Shown piece after piece: positions 1-9,800 of a stretch of DNA of 62,274 nt. The stretch spans positions 1-62,274 of the forward strand of contig NZ_JBHLWN010000016.1 of the NCBI RefSeq assembly GCF_042432825.1. Reading direction: 5' to 3'. The notes below the pieces were generated by a model. The model saw only the letters and a list, made by a program, of their open reading frames with translations, ran no database searches and was not told the origin of the DNA. Positions within the stretch are counted from its first letter, which is position 1, and every line of letters begins with the position of its first letter. The stretch comes from Gordoniibacillus chartarius. GTDB lineage: Bacteria > Bacillota > Bacilli > Paenibacillales > NBRC-103111. Position numbers and translations under genes: made by a program.

Positions 1-1
1 G

Positions 2-175
2 CTGCAGTCGCTTCGAGCGTGTTGGGACAAAGCGTGGTTTGTACTCGAGGCGGAACTGCATTCTAAGCCAAGTCGGTTCTCCAAAGGGCGCCAGAAAGTA
101 CCGAAGGCACAGAAGCAAGTGCCGCGGTTACGTACTACTGTGGGAATGATGAAGCCAAGAAAAAGCAAAAATTAG
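2..175 (+). CDS. 3' end of an unrecognised reading frame, cut by the window edge
   Basis: An open frame enters from the left edge and runs 57 codons to a TAG. The piece is basic and hydrophilic, rich in Lys, Arg and Gln, and has no motif I recognise. It lies beside transposase debris, so it may be the tail of another mobile gene or may not be coding at all. No start can be judged because the beginning is outside the window. Confidence 0.2.
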   Translation: MQSLRACWDKAWFVLEAELHSKPSRFSKGRQKVPKAQKQVPRLRTTVGMMKPRKSKN

Positions 176-361
176 CGATAACCCCAAAACAAAATATCCA
201 TTAAATGGGAAACGTGTCTATTTTCTGATGCTCTCAATTTTTTGGGTTTTGAACGAGAAAACCAACTGTAAAATTTTTCAATAATTAAGGTTTCGTGTGT
301 TCTGTGAGGTTTCTTGCAACGCTAGTGGAAAATAAGTAGATATTCGGAATAAACCAAGGAG
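176..361. other. AT-rich stretch without a recognisable gene
   Basis: About 190 bases of AT-rich sequence between the edge fragment and the IS remnant. I see no ribosome site, hairpin or terminal inverted repeat here. In particular the left terminal repeat expected for the neighbouring IS element is not visible. Confidence 0.4.
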
Positions 362-792
362 CTAAGCGGCCTGTTCTCGCTTAGCTTCTTGGTTTTTGGC
401 GTCCACCGAAGCCTTCTTACTCAGATTATGGGCAAGGGAAAGCAAACCGACCTCCAGATTTACTTTTGGCAAGCCTCGAAGCAGGAATCTTTTGAAGCCT
501 AGGTTGTTCTTCATATCACCAAACACGGGCTCTGGCTCGATCATGCGCCGGACGGCCAGGGCATAACCTTCTTCGCTACGGAGTTTTTCACTGGCTTTGT
601 AGTGTTGACGACACGAACGAGATGATTAGCAGGAATGTCCTCCTCTAAATCCATTGGCAAGCAAAGTTGGTCCATGGTATATTGAATGTACAAAGAAACC
701 GTTCCCTTCGTAAATGGTGGGTGGTACTTCCATTTTACCAAGGAACGGTTTCTTTTTGTTGTACAAAATGAAAAGAGGCTGCCCTCAGTCAT
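362..792 (-). pseudogene. IS1182-type transposase, internally deleted
   Basis: Two minus-strand frames carry the two ends of one DDE transposase. The N-terminal piece (about 792-590) contains the short motifs FTKGTVSLYIQYTMDQLC and ANHLVRVVN, typical of the start of IS1182-family transposases. The C-terminal piece, in another frame, contains PVFGDMKNN and GLLSLAHNL, typical of the end. In an intact protein these ends are separated by several hundred residues, including the catalytic DDE core; here they are joined almost directly near position 600. The product cannot be active. Judged from motif memory; the family call is firm, the subfamily less so. Confidence 0.8.
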
Positions 793-819
793 CTACGATG
801 ACTTTTGGGACAGCCCCTT
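362..819 (-). mobile_element. Remnant of an IS1182-family insertion sequence
   Basis: The transposase remnant is bounded on its upstream side by a terminal-repeat-like sequence at 801-817 that reads GGGGCTGTCCCAAAAGT on the minus strand, a form common at the ends of such elements. The matching repeat on the other side was not found, so one end has been lost together with the middle of the transposase. The element is immobile on its own. Confidence 0.65.
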
Positions 820-871
820 GAATAGTTCAAAGGTCATCTTGTATATCAAACATTGAAGAAGAATCCGGTAT

Positions 872-2050
872 TCATTTAACTCCATGGTTCAGAAGCAATT
901 CTTTGATTTGTGAAGCGATATCCAGGTCTGAAATACTGTTCACTCTATCCAAGAGAGCTGTGCCATCCGGAAAAGTTACTTGTACATTGGCCCCGGCATC
1001 TAACAAATACTCTACAGTGCGTACTGTTTCCGTTGTATATTTTAAGAAAGTTGGAGTCAGAGCTGCAAGAAGAGGCGTATATCCGTCTGCTGACTGAACG
1101 TTTGGATCTGCCCCCTTAGTTAAAAGCCTCTTTACAAGCTCAGACTGACCTTTTGTCACCAGAAGGCTTAACGCTGTAGTTCCGTCATTTGCTTTTGTCG
1201 TTACATTCGCGCCGGCTTCAATGAGGAGGTTGATTTGATCGATTCCATACGAACAAGCGTACATTAGCGCAGTATAGCCGGTTGCATTATCTTGAATGTT
1301 CACATTGACATTTCGTTTTAATATAAAGGGAAGAAGATAACTGCGGTCGTCATTACTATATGGGACCGACCATTTCATGAAGTCGATCAGCAAAAATTCG
1401 TTTACCGTAGATGGTAGTGCGTCAAGGATGTCTTGTATTTTATCTTGGTCCTGAGCTTTACCAGCCAAAAAGAGTGCATCAATTGTACTTTTTAAGGCTG
1501 GGTGTACATCATGGATAGTTAATTTCACGCTTGAAAAATTTGTTACATCTCCTGTGCCGCGGATGTTAATTGTGTTAAGGCCTTGATCGTATTCATCGGT
1601 AATGATAGCAGTGCCCAGTAATTGATTGTTTTGATCCAAAAAATCTAAAGTGGCATTCACATAGGATCGTTCCGAAGCGTTCAAAGTTAGTTGTCCGGTA
1701 ACTTTGGTTGAATTCATTTGGACATCAAAAGGAGCTGCAAGTAAGTTCGCAACGGCAATACTGGTATTATTTTTATCAGTAATGGCGGTATTCCCATATG
1801 CTAGAAGGATAGATTGACGATTATCGTCATATGCAATGCTGATCCCGGTATTTTCAGCGATATAACGAATAGGTACATAGGCATGACCGTTTACGTTTAA
1901 TAGCTGGTATTGAGGATCCAGTGATTTTTCTTTCCCATTAATTAAGATCTTTGCAGGGAAAACGAAAGCCTGAATAGCGTCAGAAGCATATGCGGCTGTG
2001 GTAGCTGTTAAGGAAACCCCAAACATGAAGCCGACTAGTATCTTTTTCAA
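872..2050 (-). CDS. Exported protein: copper-amine-oxidase-type N-terminal stalk domain plus ankyrin repeats
   Basis: A 392-residue protein. Residues 1-23 form a signal peptide ending near AYA. Residues ~28-85 match the copper amine oxidase N-terminal domain (ILINGK, YVPIRYIAENTG), which occurs in many Paenibacillus secreted proteins and implies no oxidase activity. Residues ~255-392 form at least three ankyrin repeats (TGYTALMYACSYG, DGTTALSLLVTKG, DGYTPLLAALTP), a protein-binding scaffold. The start is TTG at 2048-2050, chosen because a strong site (TAGGAGGC) sits just upstream and the signal peptide begins there. It is probably monocistronic. Secreted ankyrin proteins are uncommon; the partner is unknown. 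Confidence 0.85.
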   Translation of the reverse strand: MKKILVGFMFGVSLTATTAAYASDAIQAFVFPAKILINGKEKSLDPQYQLLNVNGHAYVPIRYIAENTGISIAYDDNRQSILLAYGNTAITDKNNTSIAVANLLAAPFDVQMNSTKVTGQLTLNASERSYVNATLDFLDQNNQLLGTAIITDEYDQGLNTINIRGTGDVTNFSSVKLTIHDVHPALKSTIDALFLAGKAQDQDKIQDILDALPSTVNEFLLIDFMKWSVPYSNDDRSYLLPFILKRNVNVNIQDNATGYTALMYACSYGIDQINLLIEAGANVTTKANDGTTALSLLVTKGQSELVKRLLTKGADPNVQSADGYTPLLAALTPTFLKYTTETVRTVEYLLDAGANVQVTFPDGTALLDRVNSISDLDIASQIKELLLNHGVK

Positions 2051-2202
2051 TCCGTTGCCTCCTAATATTTTCTGTAACTAGTACCATTATTTTATATTCC
2101 AGTATTAAAATAGACTCTGTTATAGATCAAATGTTGCGGTCTTGATTAATTTTTTGGTTTTAGCGCTGAATAGCTTATACGAAACCAGTATGGGTATTTC
2201 CG

Positions 2203-2245
2203 AACAAACAACAAACCGAGATCTCCGAAAGGGAAACCTCGGTTT
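2203..2245 (-). terminator. Rho-independent terminator after the SigO/RsoA-type operon
   Basis: On the minus strand AAACCGAG and CTCGGTTT pair around a loop that can form an inner GGGA/TCC stem, followed by TTGTTGTTTG. It lies ~100 bases past the stop of the RsoA-like gene. Confidence 0.65.
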
Positions 2246-2343
2246 AAGAGATATGGAATCGCATTGAAGCAATCTTTCGCTCTACCATACAATCCAGTGA
2301 TCCAGGATGAAAGCTGTCGATTGTCTACGATTGAGGGGGGAGT

Positions 2344-2610
2344 TTACCACTTCTGTTTTGAGGAACCTTTCCTACTGGTAATCATGTCAATAAAACCCGA
2401 ATAGTCTGGAATGCTGTCCATTTCGTAATTAATAATAGCCTTGATCACTTTCTCTGATATGATCTGTTCTAAGTCATAACGTTCTTGCGGCTTTACCCTG
2501 CTACAAGCCTTTTTAATAGCTGGCTGAAACATGGTTATAATTTCCCCCAGCGATTCGCGGTCGCCATGTTTGGCTCTTTGCACAAGTTCAAATAAATCAG
2601 TTTCAGCCAT
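2344..2610 (-). CDS. rsoA: RsoA-like co-sigma subunit (sigma region 2-like helix-turn-helix protein)
   Basis: An 88-residue, mainly helical protein starting MAETDLFELVQRAKHGD and containing LGEIITMFQPAIKKA and RYDLEQIISEKVIKAI. This is the pattern of short sigma region 2-like proteins such as RsoA of Bacillus subtilis, which works together with SigO as a two-subunit sigma factor (established for B. subtilis). The ATG at 2610 is preferred over the one at 2628 because GAGGTG lies 10 bases upstream and because it overlaps the end of the YvrJ-like gene, a sign of translational coupling. It is the last gene of a three-gene minus-strand operon. The family call is moderately strong; the target promoters are unknown. 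Confidence 0.65.
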   Translation of the reverse strand: MAETDLFELVQRAKHGDRESLGEIITMFQPAIKKACSRVKPQERYDLEQIISEKVIKAIINYEMDSIPDYSGFIDMITSRKGSSKQKW

Positions 2611-2779
2611 CTTTCTTACGCACCTCATCTTTAAGGGCCGTTAAGAGGTCCACAATCGACGTATTCAGCGTATCCAATTTTTTCTCAAATCGAGTGAGCA
2701 GGTAGACGGTAATGACAATGGGGAAACCTAAGTTAGAAATACTGTTTGTCACTAGACTTAATGTTTGCGTATCGTCCAT
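2603..2779 (-). CDS. yvrJ: YvrJ-family small membrane protein
   Basis: A 58-residue gene between the two sigma subunits. The product begins MDDTQTLSLV, has one membrane segment around NLGFPIVITVYLL and then a charged amphipathic tail (RFEKKLDTL), which is the YvrJ family pattern. It begins 5 bases after the stop of the SigO-like gene and ends inside the start of the RsoA-like gene, so all three are probably translated together. In B. subtilis yvrJ lies with the oxalate decarboxylase gene controlled by SigO/RsoA; here it lies between the sigma subunit genes themselves. Its biochemical role is not known. Confidence 0.75.
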   Translation of the reverse strand: MDDTQTLSLVTNSISNLGFPIVITVYLLTRFEKKLDTLNTSIVDLLTALKDEVRKKDG

Positions 2780-2783
2780 TAGT

Positions 2784-3455
2784 TTAGTTCACTTCCTTTC
2801 GATAGCCGCTCATAACAACATGTGGATGATTGCCTTTGGCAAGGCGCTGCCTCATCTTTATCAGTGCAGTCTTTCTAGTTTTTGTAATGGCTTGTTGAGA
2901 GACGCAAAGCAGGTTTGCTATCTCCGTATCTAATTGGCATAAAGAGTAAGACAAGGTAATAACCAATTTTTGCTTGTCCGTTAATCGGGTGAATGCATCA
3001 TACAGGGATTCATCCTCAATAGATTCATGAAAGAGGTATGGGTCGTTTAGAAGCGGAGAGTCTCTGATAACGGAGTTCGAAATGCAATGCATGAGTTCAC
3101 CGAATGTAGCGTCGCCTTCCTCATCCAATGGTTTATCAAATACGAGAAGTAACCGATTCTCATCGCGGGTACGTTTGCGTTGTATGTCAATGTTGCAAAA
3201 ACGGATCAACGAGCATAAATACTTTGTAAAACGGACTCGAAAGAAATACCGACTGAAGGTTGACTCCAACTGAGAGCAATTCTCTTCTGATGGGTCTAGA
3301 AGGACTTGAGCAAGTAAAGCAAGATGTCCCTTAACATGAAAAAAGCCTTGAATTACGGGGTTTTGAAAAATAACTTCATTCTGCTTTACATACGACATGA
3401 CGGCCGTGCGTTCTTCTGGTGTTTGTAATTCCTTGACCTGTAACTGTAACTGCAT
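2784..3455 (-). CDS. sigO: SigO-like sigma factor, region 4 subunit of a split sigma factor
   Basis: A 223-residue protein. The C-terminal third (about 158-208) is a clear sigma region 4 helix-turn-helix (LTDKQKLVITLSY, DTEIANLLCVSQQAITKTR), which would bind the -35 element. The N-terminal part does not show a convincing region 2, consistent with a SigO-type protein that needs an RsoA-type partner. The ATG at 3453-3455 has a strong GGAGGGGG site. It heads the sigO-yvrJ-rsoA set. Compared with B. subtilis SigO it is somewhat longer. An ordinary divergent ECF factor is the alternative, but the two neighbours argue for the split form. Confidence 0.7.
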   Translation of the reverse strand: MQLQLQVKELQTPEERTAVMSYVKQNEVIFQNPVIQGFFHVKGHLALLAQVLLDPSEENCSQLESTFSRYFFRVRFTKYLCSLIRFCNIDIQRKRTRDENRLLLVFDKPLDEEGDATFGELMHCISNSVIRDSPLLNDPYLFHESIEDESLYDAFTRLTDKQKLVITLSYSLCQLDTEIANLLCVSQQAITKTRKTALIKMRQRLAKGNHPHVVMSGYRKEVN

Positions 3456-3731
3456 GGGTTCCCCCTCCTTGTAACAATCAATCTCTATATAAAGTGGGGA
3501 TATTTTCTATTTTAACAACCTAAATGTAATTTTAATAATACACAAGAACATTTGTTCGTGTATTTGGTAAAAAAACAGAGATCCTAAAAATCGACCTCAA
3601 TTTTGTATTATATATCATAGGATTATGTCAGAAAAGTAGTTGAATTTTAAAAAATTAATAAGGAGGGGTTCTGCACTAGTTAGTTACAAACACTTTATAA
3701 CTTAGAACATGTTAACGAGGTGAACTAAACT

Positions 3732-3863
3732 ATGAAATCCAAATTTGATCGACTCTTTATCATAAATAGTGAGTTTCAACAATTGTCGAACCGGATTCAA
3801 GAATGTGACCCTAAGATCGATCATTGTACGAGCGAATTGGAGAAATGTATCTCGCAAAATTGA
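3732..3863 (+). CDS. Small hypothetical protein, possibly Spo0E-like
   Basis: A 43-codon frame with a ribosome site GAGGTG nine bases before its ATG and a bidirectional terminator just after it. The product is hydrophilic and helical, with a C-terminal DPKIDHCTSELEKCI. Small Spo0E-type aspartyl phosphatases have a similar length and an SQELD motif; here the corresponding residues are TSELE, so the resemblance is weak. A longer frame on the other strand over the same bases lacks a good ribosome site. Confidence 0.35.
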   Translation: MKSKFDRLFIINSEFQQLSNRIQECDPKIDHCTSELEKCISQN

Positions 3864-3923
3864 AAGAACTAAAACCAAGCCGAGCTTTCCGAGAGAATCA
3901 TGATTTGGTGTTCTAGAAACAGA

Positions 3924-3964
3924 AACAACCCCGGACCGCATTGTGTGCGGAGCCGGGTTGTTTT
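3924..3964. terminator. Bidirectional terminator
   Basis: CCCCGGACCGCA pairs with TGCGGAGCCGGG around TTGTG, flanked by AAACAA on the left and TTGTTTTG on the right. It can end transcription from the small plus-strand gene and from the minus-strand broken gene. Confidence 0.75.
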
Positions 3965-3980
3965 GATAATGTATGTCTAA

Positions 3981-5558
3981 TTATTTGTACTCGACTATAA
4001 ATTTTGTAGGAAACTTTGTACTATTATCAACGGTATGCGACTTGGTCTCGCTACTATTACCAGACGAGTACTCAATCACGTCAGGTCGAACAAGCTTCAC
4101 GAAATATCGGCCGGGTTGAATCATATCTCCACCTGTTCCACGTTGATTCCACGGGATTTTTACTGAGTATCCTGTCTTCTCCTTTATTGGGCCAGTAATG
4201 GTCGGTAGTTGGTAACTGTATACAAGGTCCTTAGGTTGATTATCTTCAGTTGCGGTATACACTTCGAATTTCATATCAATAGGTTTACGTTAATGGCGGA
4301 AGTACTTGTATTGTAAAAGCGAACGGTAAAAGGATTGTACTTGTCAATTGGTAGTATCCCATTAAAGTTAAAGGGAGGGGCGAAAGACAGAACCATCGGA
4401 GGACCGTTACTAGATGAGATCCCTTGGGGTTCAAACTTCAATATATCATGAAGTATCACCTTATAAGATGCCGCGGTACCCTCAAAAGTGCAGTAAGACT
4501 GAAACGTACGGGTTTCCCCTGCTTTCATCGGCGATGATTCCTGGCGATCAATGTATACATAATCAGATGTTCCCAAAACCGCCTCATTGCGATCGAGAAC
4601 TTAAAGTTTTCCATTCAAGTCTTTGTTCGCATGAATTGTCCCTGAGATCAGATTATTTGTTCCATTTTGATCCCAAGTGTTTACCTGCGTCAGTGTCACA
4701 AAACCATCTGCATCAGAAATGGCCAGGTTATTTGTATTAGAACCTGTATTATCATAAATATTAATACGGTTCACCCCATTTGTTGCATCAGAGCCGGGTA
4801 TAAACTCCATTCCAGTGCTGCCAATGAAAATTCGGAAATTTTTGGACACCCCGAAATTGTTTTTCACGGGCAGATAAATGATCATTTGTTGTCCGTAATT
4901 TCCATCGAGTGGACCTGTAAAGTTACATCGATCGCTTGGAGCATCGTCCCAAATCATTACACGGTCGTTACCGAAGAATGTATCATCTGCCGAGCCAACA
5001 GTATAGGCAATACCGTTTTGGCTATCGGTCGGAGCAATTGGGTCGAAAACGAATGTGTTGTAAAATGCTCCTCCGTGGCCGCGGGAGTGGGCAGCAGACG
5101 TCTGGGCATACTGGTAAGCACCACCAGAGTTAGAGATATAAGCAAGGTCAATAAACGTAGCAGTTTGCGGGAACTCTAGTTGAGGTATTATTACCCCGGA
5201 AGTAAGCTGCCCATGCGTCCGAGTCCGTTAGACCAACACCATTGGTTAAGCCGTAATTAGAAGAAGATACAATGATGTCGAAATTGTTCGGATTATGAAT
5301 AAGTAGGCAGTAGTAGATGGTCTGTGCTACGCCGTTCTTCATGACTGCGTTCTCGTGCCACAGATATACTTGACCATCACCAGTTAGAGTCGATTTGTTT
5401 AGAAAGCAGCCCTCATCCGCTGTATGGCTATATTCCACCTTTTCCGGATTGTCGGAGAAAAACAAATACCCGCCGCCAAATGTTACCGAACTGTTTCCTT
5501 TAGGTGCAAAATAGGGATTCCGCGATACTTTTGGACTTCCGCTAAGAACTGTAGGCAT
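3981..5558 (-). pseudogene. Large beta-rich hypothetical protein, broken by two shifts and a stop
   Basis: Four minus-strand pieces read as one protein. Piece 1 starts at ATG 5558 (site AGAGGG upstream) and ends at 5148. Reading must shift by one base near 5190 to enter piece 2, whose frame continues through FIDLAYISNSGG to 4601. A TAA at 4601-4603 interrupts the same frame, which goes on in piece 3 (to 4271). Piece 4 (4274-3981) overlaps piece 3 at ATGA. The end of piece 3 (VRFYNTSTSA) and piece 4 (WNQRGTGG, PGRYFVKL) together resemble one BsuPI/Ig-like beta domain, so the overlap looks like a second shift rather than a gene border. The rest is rich in Asn, Gly, Thr and aromatic residues; I do not recognise the family. 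No signal peptide is visible. Confidence 0.55.
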
Positions 5559-5804
5559 ATCGTACACCCTCTATCAACGATTTAGTTGAAGTGAGGAGGG
5601 TTAAAGCCGAGGGACAACCCCATGTCCTCTAACTTTACTCACTTACACTATATTAAAGTGCTAGATGAATGAATCTACACAACCGAATGTGCAGAATTAA
5701 TATACTTTCCTCAAGCCATGTATTCAATTTAAGCTCGTAAGGATGAAATGCCCCCTAGTACCGGTACCAAGCGATTTTGCATAACAAACTCCCAGATGAT
5801 GAAT

Positions 5805-6692
5805 TTAACTTTCCCACCTTTTATTCACTACAAACTCATAGAACGTCCTCGCGGCTGCGGTCAGATACCTCTCCGTGCTTCTCGACACACCGGTCGTTAC
5901 CGTACAGTGGGGCTCGGTAATTTTCAGAACATGCAGGCGATCCTTAAGGATATCGGAGAACTTGTCCCAAAGGTGCTTGGGGATGAAAGAGATGCCCAGC
6001 CCGAGACTGACCATTTCCCCTATCACCACCGAATCGTTGCCCTCGAATAAGATATCGGGTGCGAAGCCCGCATGTACGCAAAGCTGCTCCAGCCCGTTCA
6101 GCGCATAGTAACCGTTGCTGGGACTAATAAACTTTTCATGCTTAACCTCTATCAGTCTGATTTCGTGACGATGAACGAAGCGTTCTTCTCGGGGCACCAG
6201 CAGCAGAAGCTCTTCCGTAAAAATAGGTTGCCACTCGATACCCGGGCCTTCCACTGGCTCGGAGGTTATGCACATATCGACCAAGCCTTTGTCCAGCAGC
6301 TCGTACATCGTCATGTCCCTTTGCAAATATTGGCGCACCCGAATATCGGGATGTTGGCGCAGGAAGGAAGACAGCAAGCTCGGAAAAATGCTGATGTTCG
6401 TGGTTGCGATGGAGACGGCCCCCGCGTGCAGCCGGGCCATGTCGGTAATCTTTTTCTTGGCTTGATCCAGCTCGGAGAACGACCGTTCCAGGTGGGCGAG
6501 AAATACTTCGCCATAGGCATTAAGGCGAATATGACGACCCATGCGGTCAAATAAAGGAACGCCGATATCCTCTTCCAAGCGGGAAATCGTCCGGCTGAGA
6601 GCCGGCTGGGTAATATTGAGCTCCTCGGCGGCTTGCGTCATATGCTCCAATCGTGCGACGGTTTGAAAATATCGAAGCTGCTGCAGCTCCAC
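5805..6692 (-). CDS. LysR-family transcriptional regulator divergent from the P450 gene
   Basis: A 295-residue LysR regulator. Residues ~1-60 hold the helix-turn-helix (LRYFQTVARLEHMTQAAEELN, then ITQPALSRTISRLEEDIG), the rest is the usual effector domain. The GTG at 6690-6692 is chosen because GAGGTG lies six bases upstream and the protein then starts MELQQLRYF like its relatives. It is divergent from the CYP102-type gene with a near-palindromic site between them, so it probably controls that gene and itself. CYP102 genes studied in Bacillus are under TetR/FadR-type regulators, so a LysR partner is a variation. The inducer is unknown. Confidence 0.88.
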   Translation of the reverse strand: MELQQLRYFQTVARLEHMTQAAEELNITQPALSRTISRLEEDIGVPLFDRMGRHIRLNAYGEVFLAHLERSFSELDQAKKKITDMARLHAGAVSIATTNISIFPSLLSSFLRQHPDIRVRQYLQRDMTMYELLDKGLVDMCITSEPVEGPGIEWQPIFTEELLLLVPREERFVHRHEIRLIEVKHEKFISPSNGYYALNGLEQLCVHAGFAPDILFEGNDSVVIGEMVSLGLGISFIPKHLWDKFSDILKDRLHVLKITEPHCTVTTGVSRSTERYLTAAARTFYEFVVNKRWES

Positions 6693-6716
6693 AAGTTTCA
6701 CCTCATTTATTAACTT

Positions 6717-6747
6717 AATGTAATAAATATATGATTTATTATACATT
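6717..6747. promoter_or_regulatory. Dyad between LysR and P450 genes, likely LysR operator
   Basis: AATGTAATAAAT and ATTTATTATACATT face each other across ATATG, with one extra base pair in the right arm. The dyad lies just upstream of the LysR start and contains several T-N11-A patterns expected of LysR sites. Confidence 0.55.
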
Positions 6748-6869
6748 GGATGTCATCATTAATCCCGATTATGATATAGACATACAACTTAGCAGGCAGT
6801 GGCAAGTAATTGATGTTAGCTGTGGTGGGCAAAATCAGGTAAGTACCTATGCTGGAGAGGAGTATTCTT

Positions 6870-9800
6870 ATGGAAACTGCAACGGTCATCCCCCAACCGA
6901 AAACGTATGGTGTCCTCGGGAATCTGCCTTTGATCGACAAGGACTCGCCCACGTTATCCTTCTGTAAGCTCGCTGACGAGTTCGGGCCGATCTATCGGTT
7001 AGACATCTTGGGAAGATCCATTATTATCGTTTCCGGCCCCGATTTGGTGGCTGAGCTCAGCGACGAGTCGCGGTTTGACAAGTCGATCGGCCATTTAATG
7101 AAAGTGCGCGATTTTGCCGGGGACGGTTTGTTCACTAGCCTGACGGAGGAGCCGAACTGGAAAAAGGCGCATAACATTCTGATGCCGGCCTTCAGCCAGC
7201 AAGCGATGAAGGGCTACCACGCCATGATGGTGGACATCGCCGTGCAGCTGGTTCAGAAGTGGGCCCGGCTCAATCCGGACGAAAGCATCGACGTGCCTGA
7301 TGACATGACGCGGCTGACGCTCGATACGATCGGCTTGTGCGGGTTCAATTACCGTTTCAATAGCTACTACAGAGAAACGCCGAATCCGTTCATCGTAAGC
7401 ATGGTCCGCGCCCTGGACGAGGCGATGCATTACGGCACCCGGCTGCCGATTCAGAACATGCTGATGTTCAAAACCAAAAATCAATACGAGCGCGACATTC
7501 AATCGATGTTCTCGCTCGTTGATAAAATTATTGCGGAGCGCAAAGGGGCCGGAGACCGCGGGGAGACGGATTTGCTCGCGCGGATGCTGAGCGCCAAAGA
7601 CCCCGAAACCGGGGAGCCGCTGGACGATGAAAATATTCGTTATCAGATTATTACGTTCTTGATCGCCGGCCATGAAACGACAAGCGGTCTGCTGTCGTTT
7701 ACGCTGTACTTCTTGTTGAAGCACCCTGAGGTGCTGGCCAAGGCTTATGCCGAAGTGGATGAGGTGCTGACGGATGCGGTACCGACATACGAACAAGTTC
7801 TGAAGCTGAAATATATCCGAATGATCCTGAACGAATCGCTTCGCTTGTGGCCGACCGCGCCTCAATTTGCCGTGTTTGCCAAGGAAGACACGACGATCGG
7901 AGGAAAATATCCGATTAAGAAGGGTGAAGGAGCCGCCGTTATTTTACCCCAGCTTCACCGGGACCGGGGGGCATGGGGGGAGGATGCCGAGCAATTCCGT
8001 CCGGAACGGTTCGAAGACCCGGCCAAGGTACCGAACCATGCGTACAAACCGTTCGGGAACGGTCAGCGGGCTTGTATTGGCATGCAGTTCGCCCTTCACG
8101 AAGCGACGCTGGTGCTCGGGATGATTCTTCAGCAGTTCCAATTGATTGACCATACGAATTACCGGTTGAAGGTAAAGCAAACGTTGACGCTGAAACCGGA
8201 TGAGTTTACATTGCGGGTTCAGTTAAGAGAGAAGAAAGCTGCCCCTGCGTTTGCGCCGAAGACGGAAGCTGTAGCAGCAGCTTCCGCTGCGGCTGCGCCA
8301 AGTCAGCATCAAACCCGGCAAGCCTCCATCATCGGTGTAAATAATAGACCCTTGCTCGTCCTATACGGCTCCAATATGGGAACGGCCGAGCGGATTGCCA
8401 GAGAGCTGGCGGATATGGCCCGGTTGCACGGCATCCGCAGCGAAGCGGCCGCTTTGAACGACCGGCTGGGCCAGCTGCCGAAGGAAGGGGCCGTCATCAT
8501 CGTCACCTCGTCCTATAACGGTAAACCGCCAAGCAATGCGCGCCAGTTCGTGCAATGGCTGGAGCAGGTCGGACCGGGCGAGCTGAGCGGAGTGCGCTAT
8601 TCCGTATTCGGCTGCGGCGACCACAACTGGGCGGCGACGTACCAAGACGTGCCGCGGTTCATCGACGAGAAGCTTGCCGAGAAAGGTGCTGCAAGGTTCT
8701 CGCCGCGAGGTGAAGCCGATGCGAGCGGGGACTTCGAGAAGCAGCTCGAAGACTGGAAACGGCAAATGTGGGACGATGCGATGCACACGTTCGGCCTCAA
8801 GCTGAACGCCAATGCGGAGAAGGAACGGAGCACATTGACCATGCAGCTGGTCAGCGGGCTGGCGGAAGCCCCTCTTGCTGATTCGTACGAGGCGGTTCGC
8901 GCGGCGGTCGCGGTCAACCGCGAGCTGCAGCACGCCTCCAGCGAACGAAGCACAAGGCATATCGAAATTGAACTGCCGGAAGGGGTTACGTATCGGGAAG
9001 GCGATCATCTCGGGGTGTTTCCCGGCAACAGCAAAGAGAACGTCGACCGCATTCTGAAGCGGTTCGGCTTGCATGGTCAGGATCAGGTGATCCTGACGGC
9101 GAGCGGCGTCAGCGCTTCCCATCTGCCGCTCGGCCGGGCAGTTTCGCTTGCTGCTATTCTTCGCCACAGCGTAGAGGTGCAGGAGGCAGCAACCCGTGCA
9201 CAAATACGCGAGGTTGCCGCTTATACGGTATGTCCTCCGCACAAACGCGAATTGGAAGCTTTATTGGAGGAGGGAGCGTACGAGGAGCAGATTTTGCGGA
9301 AGAGAGTTTCCATGCTGGATCTTATCGAGAAGTACGAAGCCTGCGAAATACCGTTCGAGAAGTTCCTGGAGCTGCTGCCGCCGCTGAAACCGAGATACTA
9401 TTCGATATCCAGCTCGCCGCGGATGAACGAAGGACGCGCCAGCATTACGGTTGGTGTCGTACGCGGCCAGTCTTGGAGCGGGAAGGGCGAATACCGCGGG
9501 GTCGCTTCGAATTACTTGGCCGAGCGCGCGGCGGGGGAGGACATCGTCATGTTCGTCCGTACGCCGGAATCCGGCTTCCAGCTGCCCGATAATCCGGAGA
9601 CGCCGATCATCATGGTAGGCCCGGGTACGGGGATAGCGCCTTTCCGAGGCTTCCTGCAGGCGCGCGCGAAGCTGAAGCAGGAAGGAGCCGCTCTAGGGGA
9701 AGCTCATCTCTACTATGGCTGCAGGAACGAGGCGGACTTCCTCTACCGCGAAGAGCTGGAGCAATATGCGAGAGATGGGGTCGTTACCCTGCATACGGCA

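Noticed and set aside
3702..3941. 79-codon minus-strand frame over the small plus-strand gene
   Set aside because: No ribosome site and it crosses the bidirectional terminator.
4957..5151. 64-codon minus-strand frame as a separate gene
   Set aside because: It is out of frame with the protein that links the flanking pieces; the neighbouring frame gives the better continuous protein.
7095..7865. Long open frame on the strand opposite the P450 gene
   Set aside because: High-GC shadow of a strongly supported gene; His/Arg-rich composition, no ribosome site, no family motif.
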